Assembly (NCBI GenBank): GCA_944387865.1
Contig: CALXGN010000003.1
Coordinates: 117,764 to 181,763, forward strand
Reading direction: 5' to 3'
Length of the DNA stretch: 64,000 nt
Source: Scatomorpha stercorigallinarum
GTDB lineage: Bacteria > Bacillota > Clostridia > Oscillospirales > Oscillospiraceae
Shown here: in pieces, positions 59,884-64,000 of the stretch
Layout: each line of letters begins with the position of its first letter
Position numbering within the stretch: position 1 is the first letter of the stretch
Position numbers and translations under genes: made by a program
Notes under the pieces: generated by a model
Database searches by the model: none
Told to the model about the DNA's origin: nothing
What the model saw: the letters and a program-made list of their open reading frames with translations, nothing else

Positions 59884-60843
59884 TCAGGCGGCGGTGATGC
59901 TCCACAGCTGCGCTATCTGCGGCGCGAGGTCGTCGTAGGTCCAGTAGCGGCGGCTGAGGGCCATGCTGTTGGGGTCGTACACACGGAAGCCCAGCGCCTC
60001 GCTGCTGACGATGAGGATGAAGTGCCCGCTGGTGGTGAAGTCGCCCGGCAGCATGGAGGCGACGATGATCTCCCCGCGCTCCAGGCGCTCCGCCAGGTCC
60101 GTGCGCCCGGCGCTGATGGCCTGGCCGTTGAGGCCGAAGGCCGCCGCGCCGGAGGTGAAGAGCGTCCAGGCCGTGCCCGCGCCGGGCACATAGTGGCCGT
60201 TGGCCTCCGCCCAGTCGGCTACGTATGGCGGCGTATACGCCGGGTTCCCCGTCAGCGCGAGCGCGGCCATGGAGAGGCAGGTGGGGCCGCAGGCCGTGTA
60301 GCCCATGTAGGAGCTGCCATAGCGGTGGTAGGCCCAGCGGCTGTCGTATTGCAGCAGGTAGGGTATCTCCCCCGGCGTGAGGCTGATATAGGCGCTCGCC
60401 TCGCTCTGCTCGCTCATGAAGGGCGTGAGCAGGGCGAAGGCCGTCTTTTCCGGCGTCACCAGCGCGGTCTTGTACGCCTCCTCGGAGTAGATGCCGATGT
60501 TCTCCGCCATGAAGGCGAGCATATCGGCGCGCTCCCCGTGGGCTTCCTCCGCCGCGGCGAGCAGCTCCTGCGCCTCCGCCGCGCCCAGGCCGTCGGCGCC
60601 GGCCATATCCGGCGTGATGCGCGCGGCGAGGGCCTCCAGGTCCACTTCAAAGTCCGTTTCGATGTTCTCCTCCGGCACGCTGAGCACGCGCAGCCCACCG
60701 CTGCGCACCATATAGAGCGCGCCCAGCGCCAGCAGCAGCACGAGCAGCAGCAAAAATCCGCGCCCGCGCTTTTTCCGCCGCCGGCGCGGCGGCGTGCGGC
60801 CGTAGACCTCGTCGTAATAGTCGTCGTATCTGCCTCTTCTCAT
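59884..60843 (-). CDS. Membrane-anchored C39-like cysteine peptidase
   Basis: 319 residues. A basic cytoplasmic stretch (RRRRKKRGRG), one membrane span (about 30-46), a coil-rich stalk, then a Peptidase_C39_2-type papain-like domain from about 160: YTACGPTCLSMAALALTGN with the catalytic Cys, SGHFILIVSS with His, and DPNS with the Asp/Asn. Extracellular; presumed peptidase or peptidoglycan-associated enzyme. No ABC exporter domain, so it is not a bacteriocin-type processing transporter. Confidence 0.88.
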   Translation of the reverse strand: MRRGRYDDYYDEVYGRTPPRRRRKKRGRGFLLLLVLLLALGALYMVRSGGLRVLSVPEENIETDFEVDLEALAARITPDMAGADGLGAAEAQELLAAAEEAHGERADMLAFMAENIGIYSEEAYKTALVTPEKTAFALLTPFMSEQSEASAYISLTPGEIPYLLQYDSRWAYHRYGSSYMGYTACGPTCLSMAALALTGNPAYTPPYVADWAEANGHYVPGAGTAWTLFTSGAAAFGLNGQAISAGRTDLAERLERGEIIVASMLPGDFTTSGHFILIVSSEALGFRVYDPNSMALSRRYWTYDDLAPQIAQLWSITAA

Positions 60844-60951
60844 GTTGCTCCTCCTTCATGCGCGGCGCTCATGCGTTGCCGGCAGCAGAGATGATAACAC
60901 GCCGCGGCGCGGGAAATATCAAGGATCGCCGCCGGTTTTCTTACGTTTTTC

Positions 60952-61518
60952 TCACATTTGCGCCCAGGCGGGCGGCTCGCAGGGGATGCCCGCCCGGCGG
61001 CTCGATCGCGCGAGCAGGCGCGTGAGCGGCACGGCCAGGGTGGCCATCGCCAGGTCTCCGGCGGCGTGCACGGCGTCGAAGGGCAGCCCGGCGGCGATCC
61101 AGGCCAGCGTAGCGCGCCAGTCCAGGCCGTAGAGCAGCGCCTGCGACGGGGCGTAGAGCGCGCCGAAGGCCAGGCCGTGCAGCGCGCAGACGGCGCAGCA
61201 GGCGGCCGCCGCCGCCCGGGGGCCCATGCCGCGCGGCAGCAGCATGGCCGCGCCCCAGAGCGGCAGCCAGATGTAGAGGTACGGCAGCCACCAGGGCGCG
61301 AAGCCCGCCAGCAGGCCGTTGATGAGCACATAGGCGTAGAGCGGGTAGAGCGCGCGCCGGCGGTAGACGAGCGTCGTGGCCACGATGAAGAGCGCCAGCG
61401 GGTGGATGTTCGGCAGCGGCTCCATGGCCGCCTTGCCGGCGTACATGATGACGCCCAGCATGGCGAAGAGCGCCGTCTCCCGCGCGCTCAGCGGGCGCTT
61501 ACGCGGCCTCGCAGACAA
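60952..61518 (-). CDS. ECF transporter S component (probable cobalamin)
   Basis: 188 residues with about six hydrophobic spans. SARETALFAMLGVIMYAGKAAMEPLPNIHPLALFIVATTLVY is characteristic of a CbrT-type S component family; the late AGDLAMATLAVPLTRLLAR segment faces the ECF module. A TTG start overlapping the upstream stop by 20 bases is the best fit (GGGAGC before it). The energising ATPases and T protein must be encoded elsewhere. The cobalamin riboswitch upstream points to vitamin B12 or a corrinoid. Confidence 0.82.
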   Translation of the reverse strand: MSARPRKRPLSARETALFAMLGVIMYAGKAAMEPLPNIHPLALFIVATTLVYRRRALYPLYAYVLINGLLAGFAPWWLPYLYIWLPLWGAAMLLPRGMGPRAAAAACCAVCALHGLAFGALYAPSQALLYGLDWRATLAWIAAGLPFDAVHAAGDLAMATLAVPLTRLLARSSRRAGIPCEPPAWAQM

Positions 61519-61924
61519 AAGCGTAGCTCCCGCCGTCCGTCACCGGGGTCGTGTCCACGCCGGAGGAGGCGTACTCCCCGTCCACATAGAGCGACCAGTA
61601 GTACCCGTCGGCGTCATAGTCCGCCGTCATGCCGTTCACGGCCTTGACGTACAGCCCGAAGTCGCTCTCGTCGCCGGAAATCAGCCCGTTTTCCTCAAGC
61701 GCGGCGCGGAGGTACTCCGCATCCGTGTGGATGGTAAATGTCACGGTCTTTTCCCCGGCGGTGCACTCGAAGGTTATCGTGTTCTCCCCCTCGCCCAGCT
61801 CGGTGTCCTCAGCGTAGAGCGCGCTGTCCCATACGTCCCCGCTGCTTCCGGCGCCGCAGGCGGCGAGAGCGAGGGCGAGCAGCAGCGCCGCGGCGAGAGC
61901 GGCGGCCTTTGTGCGGTTTTTCAT
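61499..61924 (-). CDS. DUF4430 (transcobalamin-like) lipoprotein
   Basis: 141 residues. Lipobox LALAACG, then a DUF4430 domain: NTITFECTAGEKTVTFTI, YLRAALEENGLISGDESDFG, KAVNGMTADYDADGYYWSLYVDGEYASSGVD and DGGSYAFVCE. This domain equals the C-terminal beta domain of transcobalamin/intrinsic factor. Surface lipoprotein that could capture corrinoids and pass them to the S component encoded next. GAGGAAG before the ATG; an upstream in-frame start would begin inside the riboswitch terminator. Confidence 0.88.
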   Translation of the reverse strand: MKNRTKAAALAAALLLALALAACGAGSSGDVWDSALYAEDTELGEGENTITFECTAGEKTVTFTIHTDAEYLRAALEENGLISGDESDFGLYVKAVNGMTADYDADGYYWSLYVDGEYASSGVDTTPVTDGGSYAFVCEAA

Positions 61925-61966
61925 TGATTCTTCCTCTTTTCCTGGTATTTGACAACGGAAAAGGTA

Positions 61967-62245
61967 AAACGCCCCGCGCCCCATGTGCCGGGCGAAGGGC
62001 GTGGCAAAGCCCCGGCGGGCGTCGATGCCCGGCGGCGCGTGTGCCCGCGCCCCCCGTACCCGGGGGAACGTTCACTCGGCACGGGCATAAGCGGCATTCC
62101 GGCTGCGGCCGACGGGGACGGCCCCCCGGCCTCACGGCAATGGACGTTGCGGCGGATTCTCACCGCGCTTCCCACGCCCCCTCCCGCCGCGTCCGGCGCG
62201 GCGCTCAGGCGCGCACAAGTGCGCGGAGCCTGTGATATTCGGCTG
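61967..62245 (-). ncRNA. Cobalamin riboswitch with terminator
   Basis: The core GGGAAGCGCGGTGAGAATCC (62173-62154) is followed by GCCGC...GTCCATTGCCGTGAGGCC and, 45 bases on, GCAGCCGGAATGCCGC (62106-62091). These match the conserved GGGAA-CGGTG-AATCCG, CC-CTGT-A and GCCAGGA-ACC blocks of the B12 element. After a GTTCCCCCGG hairpin, a terminator-like stem with TTTT (62003-61967) ends 43 bases before the DUF4430 start. OFF-switch logic: B12 binding ends transcription of the uptake genes. Confidence 0.85.
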
Positions 62246-62258
62246 TCATGCGCACATA

Positions 62259-62759
62259 TTAATACTTTCCGCCGCCGAGGTCAAGACGCATGTAAATAGT
62301 GCCCTCATAGGGGCTGGGGTAGTAGGCCTCCGTCCTCACGAACCCGAGCCGCTCGTACATGCCTATCGCGCTGCGCATGAATGGCAGCGTATCCAGCAGC
62401 ACATGCGTGTAGCCGCGCTCGCGCGCGAAATCGAGCAGCCGCCGCACCAGCGCGCCCGCCGCCCCGCAGCCGCGGTACGCCTCGCGCACATAGAGCCGCT
62501 TGAGCTCGCACGCGCCATCATCGCCGAAGGCGTGCAGCGCGGCGCAGCCGGCCGGCTCGCCGTCGGCCAGGGCCAGCAGCAGCTTCCCGCCCGGCGGGCC
62601 GTAGCGCTCAGAGAGCGCGGCGCGCTCCTCCGCATAGCCCTGCGCTCCCAGCACGGCGGCCGTCGCCGCGTCCTGCGCTACGATCCAGCCCGTATACTCC
62701 TCAAAGAGCTCCAGCACCTCGTCCATGCGCAGCAGCCCGTCCACCAGTTCCAGCGCCAT
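62259..62759 (-). CDS. GNAT family N-acetyltransferase
   Basis: 166 residues. Acetyl-CoA motif A LKRLYVREAYRGCGAAGALVRRLLDFA (RGxGxxG form) and motif B LDTLPFMRSAIGMYERLGF. The substrate cannot be predicted. GGGAGG 9 bases before the ATG; longer in-frame starts lack a ribosome site. It ends just before the cobalamin leader, so read-through from this gene could also enter the B12 operon. Confidence 0.92.
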   Translation of the reverse strand: MALELVDGLLRMDEVLELFEEYTGWIVAQDAATAAVLGAQGYAEERAALSERYGPPGGKLLLALADGEPAGCAALHAFGDDGACELKRLYVREAYRGCGAAGALVRRLLDFARERGYTHVLLDTLPFMRSAIGMYERLGFVRTEAYYPSPYEGTIYMRLDLGGGKY

Positions 62760-62850
62760 AGGCGGCACCTCCCTCAGCGCGTTTTCGCATATATGCCGAT
62801 GATACACCGCCCGCCGCCAAAAGGCAAGCGCCGCCGCGCGCGGTTTTGGC

Positions 62851-62880
62851 TTGACATAACACGGTTTTACGGTGTAGAAT
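62851..62880 (+). promoter_or_regulatory. Promoter of rny
   Basis: TTGACA (62851-62856), 18 bp, TAGAAT (62875-62880), followed by a leader of about 125 bases without an obvious RNA element. Confidence 0.7.
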
Positions 62881-63008
62881 ATTACGATAATATTACAGGG
62901 GGGTTGGGGAACCTCCTTTGATATTAACCTTTACACGGGCGGAGAGCGCGAAGCTGCCCGTCTTGATTTCAGCAAAACACAAAGAAAAGGAGGCACATTA
63001 CCGATACC

Positions 63009-64000
63009 ATGTTCTGGGAAATAGTGGGCATCGTGGCCGCCGTGGCCGTGGTGCTTGTCATAGGCTTCCTGCTCGGCATCGTCTACCGCAAGAAAGTCGC
63101 CGAGCGCGAGATCTCCAGCGCGGAGGAGGAGGCCAAGCGGATCATCAACGAGTCCATCAAGGCCGCCGAGAGCAAGAAGCGCGAAGCGCTGGTGGAAGCG
63201 CGCGAGGAGATACACAAGAGCCGCAGCGAGTATGAGCGCGAGGTGAAGGAACGCCGCGCGGAGCTCAGCAAGCAGGAGCGCCGCCTGCAGCAGAAGGAGG
63301 AGACGCTCGACCGCAAGACCGACACCCTGGAGAAAAAGACCGAGAGCCTCAACCAGAGGCTCAGCCAGGCGGAGGCCATGCAGGAGGAGATAAAGCTCGT
63401 CAAGAAGAGCCAGCTCGAGATGCTGGAGAAGATCTCCGGCTACACCGTGGACGAGGCCAAGCAGTACCTCATCTCCAGCGTGGAGACCGAGGTGACGCAC
63501 GAAATGGCCGCCAAAGTCCGCGAGGTGGAGGCCAAATATAAGGACGAGGCCGAGGAGCGCGCGCGAGAGATCATCGCCACCGCCATCCAGCGCTGCGCGG
63601 CCGACCACGCCAGCGAGATCACCGTCTCTGTCGTACCACTCCCCAACGACGAGATGAAGGGCCGCATCATCGGCCGCGAGGGCCGCAACATCCGCTCCAT
63701 TGAGACGCTCACGGGCTGCGACCTCATCATCGACGACACGCCGGAGGCCATCACGCTCTCCAGCTTCGACCCCGTCCGGCGCGAGGTCGCGCGCATCGCG
63801 CTCGAGCGCCTCATCCAGGACGGCCGCATCCACCCCGCCCGCATCGAGGAGATGGTCGCCAAGGCCCAGAAGGAGGTCGCCGCCACCATCAAATCGGAGG
63901 GCGAGCGCGCCGCCTTTGAGACCAACATCCACGGCCTGCACCCGGAGATCATCCGCCTGCTGGGCCGCATGAAGTACCGCACCAGCTACGGGCAGAACGT
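63009..64000 (+). CDS. rny: Ribonuclease Y, 5' part
   Basis: 330 residues are present; the window ends inside the gene. N-terminal membrane anchor (IVGIVAAVAVVLVIGFLLGIVY), a long Glu/Lys/Arg-rich coiled coil (about 25-180), then the KH domain (VVPLPNDEMKGRIIGREGRNIRSIE). The catalytic HD domain lies beyond the edge. RNase Y starts mRNA decay in Firmicutes. The ATG is 15 bases after AAGGAGG, longer than usual; an ATT at 62997 would be nearer but is a rare start. Confidence 0.96.
   Translation, partial: MFWEIVGIVAAVAVVLVIGFLLGIVYRKKVAEREISSAEEEAKRIINESIKAAESKKREALVEAREEIHKSRSEYEREVKERRAELSKQERRLQQKEETLDRKTDTLEKKTESLNQRLSQAEAMQEEIKLVKKSQLEMLEKISGYTVDEAKQYLISSVETEVTHEMAAKVREVEAKYKDEAEERAREIIATAIQRCAADHASEITVSVVPLPNDEMKGRIIGREGRNIRSIETLTGCDLIIDDTPEAITLSSFDPVRREVARIALERLIQDGRIHPARIEEMVAKAQKEVAATIKSEGERAAFETNIHGLHPEIIRLLGRMKYRTSYGQN

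Overview
The window reads as a chromosomal segment of a G+C-rich, endospore-forming member of the Clostridia, probably an Oscillospirales gut anaerobe. Supporting signs are the hprK-murB-rapZ-yvcK-whiA cluster, spoVAD/spoVAE, RNase Y, an HrcA/CIRCE heat-shock operator, TTGACA/TATAAT promoters with 16-18 bp spacers, strong GGAGG ribosome sites, and palindromic gene-free repeats of a kind I associate with such genomes. The exact genus cannot be told from the sequence alone. Most of the content is housekeeping; no prophage, transposase, CRISPR array or defence island is visible.

Layout. 1-5.7 kb: the 5' part of a cation P-type ATPase behind a manganese-type (yybP-ykoY) riboswitch, an M16 peptidase, a LexA-like repressor, nth, rarA and a DUF951 gene. 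5.7-13.9 kb: a reverse-strand operon hprK-murB-rapZ-yvcK-whiA-dnaE. 14-21 kb: rpmB, a GntR/ABC/lipoprotein operon, and a GH13 glucosidase with a nucleotidyltransferase. 21.5-28.9 kb: hsp20, a polar amino acid ABC operon ending in an AbgB-type amidohydrolase, and a zinc ABC operon with a Zur-like box. 29.5-35.5 kb: AIM24-type protein, UPF0173 hydrolase, Nudix hydrolase, spoVAE/spoVAD, a ribbon-helix-helix protein and a two-domain ThyX. 36-43 kb: galE/galK, an SLH-M15 wall enzyme, a LysR-type stub, cdd, an oligopeptide-type binding protein and pgeF. 43-48.8 kb: secA, a DUF1846 protein, a shortened IorA-like ferredoxin, an Smr protein and tRNA-Gly. 49.5-54.5 kb: a ParB-like protein, then a SorC regulator with a DhaL-DhaK-LsrF-like-VOC operon. 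54.7-64 kb: an SLH surface protein, tdk, udk, deoD, tRNA-Gln, a C39-like peptidase, a cobalamin-riboswitch operon (DUF4430 lipoprotein plus ECF S component), a GNAT protein and the 5' part of rny.

Two features stand out. The first is the SorC/DhaL/DhaK/LsrF-like/VOC operon, which resembles autoinducer-2 processing with the usual kinase and isomerase swapped for unrelated families. Regulator and operon share an operator-like motif. The second is a set of seven long gene-free intergenic mosaics built from a few hairpin modules. One module starts directly at the TGA stop codon of at least three unrelated genes.

All calls come from reading the sequence and remembered family motifs; no database search or folding was run.
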